DNA of 46,760 nucleotides, from the NCBI GenBank assembly GCA_020851435.1, contig JADZCS010000232.1, forward strand, positions 1 to 46,760. The letters run 5' to 3'. Of the stretch, positions 7,974 through 18,397 are shown in pieces (position 1 is the stretch's first letter; the number at the start of each line of letters is the position of its first letter). Source of the DNA: Gammaproteobacteria bacterium (GTDB taxonomy: Bacteria > Pseudomonadota > Gammaproteobacteria > Steroidobacterales > Steroidobacteraceae). The translations under genes and the position numbers were made by a program. The notes below the pieces were generated by a model. That model was not told the origin of the DNA, ran no database searches, and saw only the letters and a program-made list of their open reading frames with translations.

Positions 7974-8783
7974 ATGGAACTGCAAAACATCAAGAACGTC
8001 GTCGAGGCAGCGCTGTTGGCCGCAGGCCGTCCGCTGCAGGTCGAACACATCCGCGAGCTGTTCGACGAATACGAGCGCCCCGAGGCCGACCTGGTCAGCG
8101 AAGCGCTGGCGCAGATCGCCGCCGAGTGCGAGACCCGCCCCGTCGAGCTGCGCGAGGTCGCGAGCGGGTGGCGCCTGCAGGTCAGGGCGGACTACGCCGG
8201 GCCGGTCTCCCGCTTGTGGCAGGAACGTCCGGCCAAGTACTCGCGCGCGCTGCTCGAGACCCTCGCGCTCATCGCGTATCGCCAGCCCATCACGCGAGCC
8301 GAGATCGAGGATGTCCGCGGCGTCGCGGTCAATCCCAACATCATCAAGACCATCACCGAGCGCGGCTGGATCCGCAGCGTGGGGCACCGCGAGGTGCCCG
8401 GGCGGCCCGAGCTGCTGGGCACGACGCGCGAGTTCCTCGACTACTTCGGCCTGAAGAGCCTCGACGAATTGCCGACGCTCGCCGCGCTCAAGGACATGGA
8501 CAACCTCGGCGTGCAGCTGGAGTTCCCGGAAACGGCCGCCAAGCTGCCCGGCATGCCGGTCAGCGAGGAAATGGCCGGGCAGATCGAGCAGACCCTGGCC
8601 GCGGTCGACGCCGAGGCTCGCGGCGACGAGGACTTCATCCCCGATTCGGCGGTCGAGACCGGCGAGCTGACTGCCGAGGCCCTGTTCTCGGTGGAAGTGG
8701 TCCAGGAAGTATTGATCGTCGAGGAATACCCCGAGCCGGCTCCGGCCGCCAATGACGAAGACGGAACCTCGCGTGCCGACTGA
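7974..8783 (+). CDS. scpB: Segregation and condensation protein B
   Basis: A 269-residue ScpB, the winged-helix dimer partner of ScpA. ATG 7974 is chosen because it has GGAAG five bases upstream and gives the usual N-terminus MELQNIKNVVEAALLAAGRPLQVEHI; an upstream in-frame start at 7848 would lie within scpA. Landmarks are YSRALLETLALIAYRQPITRAEIEDVRGVAVNPNIIKTITERGWIRSVGHREVPGRPELLGTT. The acidic C-terminal tail (about 200-269) is variable in the family. Thirteen bases separate it from scpA, and rluB follows after 24. Confidence 0.95.
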   Translation: MELQNIKNVVEAALLAAGRPLQVEHIRELFDEYERPEADLVSEALAQIAAECETRPVELREVASGWRLQVRADYAGPVSRLWQERPAKYSRALLETLALIAYRQPITRAEIEDVRGVAVNPNIIKTITERGWIRSVGHREVPGRPELLGTTREFLDYFGLKSLDELPTLAALKDMDNLGVQLEFPETAAKLPGMPVSEEMAGQIEQTLAAVDAEARGDEDFIPDSAVETGELTAEALFSVEVVQEVLIVEEYPEPAPAANDEDGTSRAD

Positions 8784-8807
8784 CCGGCGCGCGCAGCGGA
8801 GAATCGA

Positions 8808-9731
8808 TTGAGCGAACGCATCCAGAAGGCTCTTGCCGCTTCAGGCATCGTTTCCCGACGCCTCGCGGAGACCTGGATTGCGGCCGGGCGGGTCACCGTA
8901 AACGGTTACCTCGCGACGCTCGGCCAGGCCATCGGTCCCCGCGACCGGGTCGCCATCGATGGTCGAGCCGTGCGGATCGACTGGCGCGAGGATCGCATCG
9001 CGCGCGGCGTGGTGTATCACCGCGCACCGGGCGAGGGAATCAAGGAAGCGACCGACGCGGGCGACGAGAGCGTATTCGAGCGCCTGCCGAAGGTGCATGG
9101 CGGCCGCTGGATCGCGGTGAGTGCGATGGCGCTGGGTGAAGGCGGGCTCGAGCTGTTCCTGAGCGACGGGGCGCTGGTCGCCGCGCTCAACAAGCGGTCG
9201 GAAGAAATCCCGGTCGAATACTCGCTGCGCCTGCGCGGCGCCTTCGACGAAACGCGCATCGAGGAGATCCTGCACGTCGCCGCCGAGGACACCGAGGCGC
9301 GCGGCACCATCGACCTGCTGGAACCCGCGGGAGGCGAGGGCGCCAACCGCTGGGCACGCATGGTCTGCCGCGGACTTCGGCCGCGCGACTTGAAGCGCAT
9401 CTTCGAACGCTGCGGCATCGAGCTGAACCGCACGCTGCGCACGCGCTTCGGGCCCATCTCCATGGAGCGCGCGTTGATGCGCGGCAGGAGCCGCGAGCTG
9501 ACGGCGGCGGAGCTGCAGGCGCTCGGCGAACTTGCCGGGCTGCTGAAGCCGGTGCCCAAGCCCGAGCCCAGGCCCGCCTCAGGCAAGCGCACCCCGCGCG
9601 CAGGCCGACCGGGTCGGGATGATGAATCCCAGGCACCGCGTGCCGAGAGGCCGCGCTCCGACCGGCCCAGGGCGCCGAAGAAGGCGGGCAAGCCGCCCGC
9701 GCAGCCGGACGATCCGCGGTTCCGGCGCTGA
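8808..9731 (+). CDS. RluB-family pseudouridine synthase homologue with degenerate catalytic motif
   Basis: A 307-residue homologue of RluB, the 23S rRNA pseudouridine synthase. TTG 8808 is preceded by GGAG at 6-nt spacing. The N-terminal S4 RNA-binding domain (1-60: MSERIQKALAASGIVSRR, WIAAGRVTVNG) is well kept. In the catalytic domain the expected RWIAVGRLDxNTSGLLLF block reads RWIAVSAMALGEGGLELF (100-117). The catalytic Asp position is therefore Ala108, and the Gly-Arg-Leu before it is Ser-Ala-Met. The family's KPxGxxxTxxDPEGRPTVF block is also lost (YHRAPGEGIKEATDAGDESVF). Downstream structure (YSLRLRG, RTLRTRFGPI) remains. The tail is Arg/Pro/Lys-rich. The frame is intact and codon use is normal, so it is probably expressed, but activity as a pseudouridine synthase is doubtful. 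Confidence 0.85.
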   Translation: MSERIQKALAASGIVSRRLAETWIAAGRVTVNGYLATLGQAIGPRDRVAIDGRAVRIDWREDRIARGVVYHRAPGEGIKEATDAGDESVFERLPKVHGGRWIAVSAMALGEGGLELFLSDGALVAALNKRSEEIPVEYSLRLRGAFDETRIEEILHVAAEDTEARGTIDLLEPAGGEGANRWARMVCRGLRPRDLKRIFERCGIELNRTLRTRFGPISMERALMRGRSRELTAAELQALGELAGLLKPVPKPEPRPASGKRTPRAGRPGRDDESQAPRAERPRSDRPRAPKKAGKPPAQPDDPRFRR

Positions 9732-9732
9732 G

Positions 9733-10494
9733 TCAGCGCTGGCAGTCGAACGCGTTGCCCGATATGCCGCGGCTGTCGGGCCCCAGCAGGTACAGGTAGG
9801 GGGCCGTGACCGCCTCGGGCTCCGGCAGCAGCTTGCGGTCCTCGGCGGGGTAGGCCTGCAGCCGCATGTAGGTGTTGACCGCGCCCGGGTTGAGGCTGTT
9901 GGCCCGGATGCTGGTGGTGTCCTGCAGTTCGTGTGCGAGCACCTGCATGAGCCCCTCGACGCCGAATTTCGATACCGCGTAGGCGCCCCAGTAGGCGCGC
10001 CCCTTGCGGCCAACACTGGACGAGGTGAACACCACCGACGCGTCGGGCGAGGCCCGCAGCAGCGGCAGGCAGGCCTGCGTCAGCACGAAGGCGGCGGTGA
10101 GGTTGACGTGCAGCACCTTGCACCAGGTGGGCACGTCGTAATGGTCGATGGGGCTGCGCGCGCCCAGGATGCCGGCGAGATGGGCGAGTCCGTCGAGGCG
10201 TCCGAACTCCTTGAGCAGGGCCGCGTGCAGCGCGTCGTATTCCGCTGCCGTCGCGGTTTCGAGGTTGAGCGGCAGCAGCGCGGGGCGCGGCCCGCCGGCG
10301 GCGACGATGGCGTCGTAGGTCGCTTCGAGCTTGCGCTGCGTCTTGCCCAGCAGCGCAACGGTGGCGCCCTGTCGCGCCAGCGCCATCGATACCGCGCGAC
10401 CTATGCCGGCGCCGGCGCCGGTGACCAGGATGACGCGGCCCGCATGGGAGCCGGGTGCTGCGACATAGTCGCGTGGGTCGATGTTGTCAGTCAT
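9733..10494 (-). CDS. yciK: YciK-type short-chain dehydrogenase/reductase
   Basis: A 253-residue Rossmann oxidoreductase. The nucleotide-binding motif is VTGAGAGIGRA, and catalytic residues appear as FTSSSVG (Ser) and YWGAYAVSKFG (Tyr-x-x-x-Lys). HLAGILG replaces the usual NNAG. The specific combination DYVAAPGSHAGRVILVTG at the N-terminus and RANSLNPGAVNTYMRLQAYPAED near the C-terminus matches YciK, whose substrate is not firmly known. The ATG at 10494 is chosen over an upstream start because MTDNIDPRDY is the normal beginning. It lies downstream of the ubiG group, as yciK does in pseudomonads, and is convergent with the RluB homologue. Confidence 0.86.
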   Translation of the reverse strand: MTDNIDPRDYVAAPGSHAGRVILVTGAGAGIGRAVSMALARQGATVALLGKTQRKLEATYDAIVAAGGPRPALLPLNLETATAAEYDALHAALLKEFGRLDGLAHLAGILGARSPIDHYDVPTWCKVLHVNLTAAFVLTQACLPLLRASPDASVVFTSSSVGRKGRAYWGAYAVSKFGVEGLMQVLAHELQDTTSIRANSLNPGAVNTYMRLQAYPAEDRKLLPEPEAVTAPYLYLLGPDSRGISGNAFDCQR

Positions 10495-10520
10495 GTGTCT
10501 GTCGTCCGGAATCGGGATGT

Positions 10521-11354
10521 TCAGGCTCGGGCAGCGCGCCACGCGCACAGCGGGCGGCGCCAGTATGGCAAGTCGAGGCGTTGGCGCCCCACGTCGAAGT
10601 CATGCCGCTCGATCTCGTCGAGCAGCGCGAGATGCAGGCTGGCGAGCACACGCTGGCCACGGATCGCCTCTGGCGGCAGTCCCTGGGCCAGCGTGTCGAG
10701 GGCCTGGTGCTGTGTGCGCGCGCGCCCGGCCAGTTCGGCGAGAACTGCCCGCGCAGCGGGTCCCAGGTCACGTGACTGCATTCCGTCCGGGGCGAGGCCA
10801 TGCCGTTCCAGCAGGTCCAGCGGAATGAACAGCCGGCCGTGCCAGGCCTCGAGCCCGAGGTCGCGGATGACCTCGACCAGCCGGACGACGCGGCCGACTC
10901 CGGTCGCCCAGGGGCGTAGTGCGTCCGCCTCGACCTGTGGCGCAGCGAGCGCCGCAGCCATCCAGTGCAGGGCGCCGGCGGAACGGAACAGGTAAGCGTC
11001 GAGCTCGGCATCGCTTGCATACGTCAGGCCGGCCATTTCGAGGTCGGCACCCGACATGATCTCGTGAAGCAGGCCGAAGTCCGCGCCCTCGTCGAGGCGC
11101 CGCAGGGCCTGCGTGATCGGGTGTTGCGGATGCCCTCCGCGCAGCCGGTCGATCTCGGCCCGCCACCACTGCAGGCGCGTGTGCGCGACAGCGTGGTCCT
11201 GGCGCGGTGCGGTGGCGTCGCGCAGTTCGGATTCGAGTTCGAACATCGCGGCGAGCGCCTCGCGCGCGCGGGGCGCAGAGAACAGCAGCGCGTACCAGCG
11301 TAGCGAGCCGGACGGCGTGGCAACGGAGGTCTCGACAGGACGTGCCAGGCTCAT
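10521..11354 (-). CDS. Squalene/phytoene synthase-like protein (non-canonical aspartate motifs)
   Basis: A 277-residue all-helical protein of the trans-isoprenyl squalene/phytoene synthase fold. Evidence is RWYALLFSAPRAREALAAMFELESELRD, RLQWWRAEIDRL, and VGRVVRLVEVIRDLGLEAWHGRLFIPLDLL, which aligns with the family's second Asp motif region. The first DxxxD is not present (ELESELRD), and the second reads D-x-x-x-E (DLGLE). This pattern resembles NDUFAF6-like members rather than proven carotenoid or hopanoid enzymes. It overlaps the ubiG stop by 4 bp, so it is translationally coupled to ubiG. It sits where mupP occurs between ubiG and yciK in Pseudomonas. Function uncertain. Confidence 0.72.
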   Translation of the reverse strand: MSLARPVETSVATPSGSLRWYALLFSAPRAREALAAMFELESELRDATAPRQDHAVAHTRLQWWRAEIDRLRGGHPQHPITQALRRLDEGADFGLLHEIMSGADLEMAGLTYASDAELDAYLFRSAGALHWMAAALAAPQVEADALRPWATGVGRVVRLVEVIRDLGLEAWHGRLFIPLDLLERHGLAPDGMQSRDLGPAARAVLAELAGRARTQHQALDTLAQGLPPEAIRGQRVLASLHLALLDEIERHDFDVGRQRLDLPYWRRPLCAWRAARA

Positions 11355-12070
11355 GCGTCGCCGGCAACCGGGCGCGTGAAGCTCGCGAGGTAGTTGACCG
11401 CCGTGTTGCCCGTCAGGCTTGCGCGGCGGCGGAAGGGGTCGTAGTCCATGCCGGTCAGGCTCTGCAGCTCGAGGCCAGCCGCGCGGGCCCAGCGCATGAG
11501 TTCCGAGGGACGTATGAATCGCGCGTATTCGTGCGTGCCGCGCGGCAACAGCTTGAGCACGTATTCGGCCCCGACGATGGCCATGGCAAAGGCTTTCGGC
11601 GTGCGGTTGAGCGTGGAGAACACGACGGTGCCGCCCGGACGCACCAGGCGCGCCGCGGCGGCGACGATGCTCGAGGGGGTCGGGACGTGCTCGAGCATCT
11701 CGAGGCAGGTCACCACGTCGAAGGCGGCGGGCAGCCGCTCGGCCGCGGCTTCGGCGGCCTCCAGCCGATAGTCGACGCTGATGCCGGCCTCGAGCGCGTG
11801 GAGTTTTGCGATCTGCAGCGGGCCTTCGGCGAGGTCGATGCCCGTCACCTGCGCACCGCGAGCGGCCATGCCCTCGGCGAGCAGGCCGCCGCCGCAGCCG
11901 ATGTCGATGATGCGCCTGCCGGCGAGCCCGGCACGCGCCTCGATGAAATCGAGACGCAGCGGGTTGAGATCGTGCAGCGGGCGAAACTCACCCGCCGGGT
12001 CCCACCAGCGCTGGGCCATGGCCTCGAACTTGGCGAGTTCGGCGGGATCGACGTTGGTCTGGACGCTCAT
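11351..12070 (-). CDS. ubiG: Ubiquinone biosynthesis O-methyltransferase
   Basis: A 239-residue class-I SAM methyltransferase that performs the two O-methylations in ubiquinone synthesis. Diagnostic sequences are FEAMAQRWWDPAGEFRPLHDLNPLRLDFI near the N-terminus, the SAM motif IDIGCGGGLLAEGMA, TCLEMLEHVPTP, STLNRTPKAFAMAIVGAEYVL, and a C-terminal TAVNYLASF. Length equals the usual 232-245. It lies 3 bp after mtaD and overlaps the isoprenoid-synthase-like gene by 4 bp, so mtaD, ubiG and the next gene form one operon. Confidence 0.96.
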   Translation of the reverse strand: MSVQTNVDPAELAKFEAMAQRWWDPAGEFRPLHDLNPLRLDFIEARAGLAGRRIIDIGCGGGLLAEGMAARGAQVTGIDLAEGPLQIAKLHALEAGISVDYRLEAAEAAAERLPAAFDVVTCLEMLEHVPTPSSIVAAAARLVRPGGTVVFSTLNRTPKAFAMAIVGAEYVLKLLPRGTHEYARFIRPSELMRWARAAGLELQSLTGMDYDPFRRRASLTGNTAVNYLASFTRPVAGDA

Positions 12071-12073
12071 GAT

Positions 12074-13417
12074 TCAGTTTCCCGGCAAGGAGTTCCGGGC
12101 AGCCAACACGCGTGACTGCCACCGGTTCGTGCGTGCCCGCAGGCTCGCGGTATCGATTCGCAGCAGCGTCGCGTCTTCGACCAGCTGCCGCCCTGCGACC
12201 CACACGTCGCTGACGTCGGCGCGGGATGCTGAATGCAGCAGGCTCTCGAGCACGTCGATCACAGGCTGTACCGACACTTTCCCCAGGTCGACGCAGCAGA
12301 GATCTGCCCACTTTCCGGGGACCAGGCTGCCGATGCCGGCATCGAGTCCCATGGCGCGGGCCCCGCCCAGCGTGGCCATTTCCAGTGCTTCGGCGGCCCC
12401 GACGGCTGCCGCATCGCCGGTCGCGCCGGCCGCCAGCAGGGCTGCCAACCGCGCTTCGGAGAGCATGTCCAGACGGTCGTTGCTCGCCGAGCCGTCGCTG
12501 CCGAGTGCAACGTTGAGGCCTGCCGCCCGCATCGCCGCCACGGGCGCAATGCCGCTGGCCAGCTTCAGGTTGGACGTGGGGCAGTGGACCACGCTCGCAC
12601 CGACGTCGGCGAAGCGCCCGATGCCGGCCTCGTCCAGGTGCACGCAGTGCACGGCGACGAGCAGGTTGTTGACGAGCCCGGCCCTTTCGAGGCGGTCGAC
12701 GGGGTCGATGCCGTGCCGCGACCGTTCGCGTGCCGCGTCATCAGCCGACTCCAGCAGGTGAATCATCACGGGGGCGTCGAGCTGGTCGGCGAGCGTGCGC
12801 ACGCGGGCGAGCGTGGCGTCGGTCGAAAGGGCCGGGGAATGCAGCGCGAAGAAGGTATGGACCAGCGGATGGCCTCGATATTCGTCGGCGAGCCGCAGGC
12901 CCTTGTCGAGGTACTCGTCGATCGTCGCGGCCCAGACCGTCGGCACGTCCAGCACCGGCACCGCGACGGCCGCGCGCATGCCCAGGTCCGAGGCCAGCTG
13001 TGCAACCACTTCCGGGAAGAAATACATGTCGGCGAAACACGTGGTTCCGCCCAGCAGCATTTCGGCGATCGCCTGCTCGGTGCCGTCGCGCACGAAGTCG
13101 GCATCGACCAGCCGGGACTCCAGCGGCCAGACAACTTGCCTGAGCCAGGGCTCGAGTGGACGGCCTGCGGCCGCGCCGCGCAGCAGCGTCATGGCAGCGT
13201 GCGCGTGGGCGTTCACGAAGCCTGGCAGCACGGCGTGCGCGGGTCGCTCGAGCACCTGTCGCGCAGGAATGGCCGAGGCCTGCTCGCGGGGCAGGATGGC
13301 CTCGATCCGGCCGGCCTGCACCACGATGCTGTGGTCCTCCAGGACGGCCCCGCGGGGCTCGATCGGCACCACCCAGCGGGCGTGGATCAGCAGGTCGCGC
13401 GGAGTGGAGGAGGGCAT
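12074..13417 (-). CDS. mtaD: TRZ/ATZ family amidohydrolase, MtaD-type (5-methylthioadenosine/S-adenosylhomocysteine deaminase)
   Basis: A 447-residue metal-dependent deaminase of the amidohydrolase superfamily. Metal-binding HAHAAM (His71, His73) is followed by TLLRG; VHCVHLDE and GSDGSASNDRLDML carry further ligands and the catalytic Asp. EMLLGGTTCFADMYFF is typical of MtaD. It would deaminate MTA/SAH to the inosyl forms, linking to methyl-transfer by-products of UbiG. ATG 13417 gives the normal N-terminus (PRDLLIHARWVVPIEPRGAVLEDHSIVV). It is divergent from gyrA with a 109-bp intergenic region, an order shared with Pseudomonas. Confidence 0.9.
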   Translation of the reverse strand: MPSSTPRDLLIHARWVVPIEPRGAVLEDHSIVVQAGRIEAILPREQASAIPARQVLERPAHAVLPGFVNAHAHAAMTLLRGAAAGRPLEPWLRQVVWPLESRLVDADFVRDGTEQAIAEMLLGGTTCFADMYFFPEVVAQLASDLGMRAAVAVPVLDVPTVWAATIDEYLDKGLRLADEYRGHPLVHTFFALHSPALSTDATLARVRTLADQLDAPVMIHLLESADDAARERSRHGIDPVDRLERAGLVNNLLVAVHCVHLDEAGIGRFADVGASVVHCPTSNLKLASGIAPVAAMRAAGLNVALGSDGSASNDRLDMLSEARLAALLAAGATGDAAAVGAAEALEMATLGGARAMGLDAGIGSLVPGKWADLCCVDLGKVSVQPVIDVLESLLHSASRADVSDVWVAGRQLVEDATLLRIDTASLRARTNRWQSRVLAARNSLPGN

Positions 13418-13459
13418 CCGGGGATCCGGTCGGCTGGCGGGTGCCCAGTATAGCGCAAG

Positions 13460-13475
13460 CCCATGAAAACATGGG
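13460..13475. promoter_or_regulatory. Perfect palindrome in the mtaD/gyrA divergent region
   Basis: CCCATG-AAAA-CATGGG, a 6-bp inverted repeat with a 4-nt centre. It lies between AGTATA (13447-13452, TATACT -10 reading toward mtaD) and TACGAT (13496-13501, possible -10 reading toward gyrA). No convincing -35 hexamers were found for either direction. It may be an operator acting on both genes or an early hairpin. Confidence 0.3.
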
Positions 13476-13526
13476 TTGTAACGCCTGTCCTGTGCTACGA
13501 TTTCCGCTTTGCACAAAGCCAGCCGC

Positions 13527-16085
<2,559 letters not shown>

Positions 16086-16133
16086 TCCGGGCGACCGATT
16101 CGATAGCGACTGAACAACAGGAATATTCCCGCC

Positions 16134-17213
16134 ATGCGCGTCTTCAACTTTGCCGCCGGCCCGGCCATGTTGCCCACCGAAGTGCTCGAGCAGGTCGGCG
16201 AGGAACTCCTCGACTGGCACGGCGGCGGCATGTCGGTCATGGAGATCAGCCATCGCAGCAAGGCGTTCGTCGGGCTCGCGCAGGAGGCCGAGAGCGACCT
16301 GCGCGAACTGATGGGTATCCCGTCCAGTTACCGCGTGCTGTTCCTGCAGGGCGGCGCCTCGGGCCAGTTTTCTTTCATCCCGATGAACATCGCCACTGCC
16401 GACTCGACTGCGGACTACGTCAACACCGGCGTCTGGTCCAAGAAGGCGATCGGCGAGGCCAAGCGCTACCTGAAGGTCAACGTCGCGGCCGACTGTGCTG
16501 CGTCCAACTACACGACCACCCCGACCCAGGACGAGCTCAAGCTCACGCCGGGCGCGGCGTATGTGCACTACACGCCGAACGAGACCATCGGCGGCGTCGA
16601 GTTCCCGTACGTTCCCGCAACGGGCGACGTGCCGCTCGTGGCCGACATGTCCTCCACGATCCTCTCGCGCCCGGTCGACGTCCCGGCTTTCGGCCTCATC
16701 TACGCCGGCGCGCAGAAGAACATCGGCCCGTCCGGCCTGACCGTCGTCATCGTGCGCGACGACCTCGTCGGCAAGGCGCGTCCCGGCACGCCCCAGGTGT
16801 TCGACTACAAGGCCATGGCCGACGACGGCTCCATGCTCAATACGCCGCCGACCTTCGGCTGGTATATCGCGGGACTCGTGTTCAAGTGGCTCAAGCGTAA
16901 CGGTGGCCTCGCGGCGATGGCCGAGCGCAACCGCGCCAAGGCATCGCTGCTGTATTCCGCCATCGACGCTTCCGGCTTCTATGCCAACCCGGTCGCGCCC
17001 GTGGCGCGATCGTGGATGAACGTGCCGTTCACGCTGTCCCGTCCGGAGCTCGACAAGACCTTCCTGGCGGAGGCCGCCAAGGCCGGCCTGACCAACCTCG
17101 AGGGTCACCGGTCGGTGGGCGGCATGCGCGCGAGCATCTACAACGCGATGCCGCTCGCAGGCGTGCAGGCCCTGGTCGATTTCATGGGCGATTTCGCTCG
17201 CCGCAACGGCTGA
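16134..17213 (+). CDS. serC: Phosphoserine aminotransferase
   Basis: A 359-residue class-V aminotransferase converting 3-phosphohydroxypyruvate to phosphoserine, and also acting in pyridoxine synthesis. Diagnostic blocks are FNFAAGPAMLPTEVLEQ, HGGGMSVMEISHRSK, LFLQGGASGQFS, the PLP lysine in YAGAQKNIGPSGLT, TPPTFGWYIAGLVFKWL, and the C-terminal EGHRSVGGMRASIYNAMP. It starts 48 bp after gyrA and is followed after 6 bp by serA, so two consecutive serine-pathway steps are encoded side by side. Confidence 0.98.
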   Translation: MRVFNFAAGPAMLPTEVLEQVGEELLDWHGGGMSVMEISHRSKAFVGLAQEAESDLRELMGIPSSYRVLFLQGGASGQFSFIPMNIATADSTADYVNTGVWSKKAIGEAKRYLKVNVAADCAASNYTTTPTQDELKLTPGAAYVHYTPNETIGGVEFPYVPATGDVPLVADMSSTILSRPVDVPAFGLIYAGAQKNIGPSGLTVVIVRDDLVGKARPGTPQVFDYKAMADDGSMLNTPPTFGWYIAGLVFKWLKRNGGLAAMAERNRAKASLLYSAIDASGFYANPVAPVARSWMNVPFTLSRPELDKTFLAEAAKAGLTNLEGHRSVGGMRASIYNAMPLAGVQALVDFMGDFARRNG

Positions 17214-17219
17214 GCGCCC

Positions 17220-18389
17220 ATGACGTTCAGGGTCCTGACGCTCAACAGCATCGCCGTGCGCGGCCTCGATCGGCTGCCACGCGACCGCTACGAAGTCGCG
17301 TCCGAGATCGGGCACCCGCAGGCCGTGCTGCTGCGTTCCGCTGACATGCACGCGATGGACATCCCCGACAGCGTGCTCGCGGTGGCGCGGGCAGGGGCGG
17401 GCACCAACAACGTGCCGGTCGCGCTCCTGTCCAGGCGCGGCGTGCCTGTGTTCAACGCGCCTGGCGCCAATGCCAACGCCGTCAAGGAACTGGTGCTGAC
17501 GGGCCTGCTGCTGGCCTCGCGCAACGTCTGCCAGGCCTGGGAGTTCGTGCGTTCGCTGAAGGGCGACGACCACGAGCTGGAACTCGCGGTCGAACAGGGC
17601 AAGAAGCGCTTCGTCGGAAACGAGTTGCCGGGTCGCACCCTCGGCGTGGTGGGCCTCGGTGCCATCGGCGTCGAGGTCGCGAATTCCGCCCACCTGCTGG
17701 GCATGAAGGTCCTGGGCTACGACCCGCAGATCACCGTGCAGCGCGCCTGGCAGCTTTCGTCGGGCGTTGAGCAGGCGCTGTCGCTGGACGACCTGTTCGC
17801 ACGCGCCGACTACATCACGCTGCACGTTCCGCTGATGGATGCCACGCGCGGGCTCGTCAACGCCGCGCGCCTGCGGCTGATGCGCGAAGGCGCCACCGTG
17901 CTCAACTTCGCGCGCGGTCCGATCGTCGACGAGCAGGCCGTGCTCCAGGCCCTCGATTCGGGGCGGCTCGCTGCCTATGTGTGCGACTTCCCTACGGTCG
18001 CCTGCAAGGACCATCCGAAGGTGGTGGCGCTGCCGCACCTCGGGGCTTCGACGCTCGAGGCCGAGGAGAACTGCGCGGTGATGGTCGCCGACACGCTGCG
18101 TGACTTCCTCGAGAACGGCAACGTGCGGAACTCGGTCAACTTCCCGGAAGCAGTTCTGCCGCGCATCCCCGGAACCCAGCGCATCGCGATCGCCAACAGC
18201 AACGTGCCCAACATGGTGGGCCAGATTTCCACCTGCCTGGCAGCGGCCGGCCTCAACATCGCCGACCTGCTCAACAAGTCGCGTGGCGAACTGGCCTACA
18301 CGCTCATCGACACCGACTCGCCGGTCCCGGCCGACGTCATCGATCGCCTTCGTGACATCGCCGGCGTCCTGTCGGCGCGACTCCTCTGA
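17220..18389 (+). CDS. serA: D-3-phosphoglycerate dehydrogenase with C-terminal ACT domain
   Basis: A 389-residue 2-hydroxyacid dehydrogenase making 3-phosphohydroxypyruvate, the substrate of the adjacent SerC. The NAD-binding motif is LGVVGLGAIGVEVA. Catalytic residues sit in NFARGPIVDE (Arg) and ALPHLGAST (His). A single ACT domain lies at about 320-389 (IAIANSNVPNMVGQISTCLAAAGLNIADL), consistent with serine feedback control. The length is shorter than E. coli SerA (410), matching the short serC-linked type. The short gaps (6 bp from serC, 8 bp to pheA) indicate one transcript. Confidence 0.94.
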   Translation: MTFRVLTLNSIAVRGLDRLPRDRYEVASEIGHPQAVLLRSADMHAMDIPDSVLAVARAGAGTNNVPVALLSRRGVPVFNAPGANANAVKELVLTGLLLASRNVCQAWEFVRSLKGDDHELELAVEQGKKRFVGNELPGRTLGVVGLGAIGVEVANSAHLLGMKVLGYDPQITVQRAWQLSSGVEQALSLDDLFARADYITLHVPLMDATRGLVNAARLRLMREGATVLNFARGPIVDEQAVLQALDSGRLAAYVCDFPTVACKDHPKVVALPHLGASTLEAEENCAVMVADTLRDFLENGNVRNSVNFPEAVLPRIPGTQRIAIANSNVPNMVGQISTCLAAAGLNIADLLNKSRGELAYTLIDTDSPVPADVIDRLRDIAGVLSARLL

Positions 18390-18397
18390 GGAAGCCC

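Noticed and set aside
12233-13453. 406-codon plus-strand frame
   Set aside because: Antisense to mtaD, which has complete metal-binding motifs.
13509-13526. TTG start for gyrA
   Set aside because: ATG 13527 gives the family N-terminus and E. coli-identical Ser83/Asp87/Tyr122 numbering.
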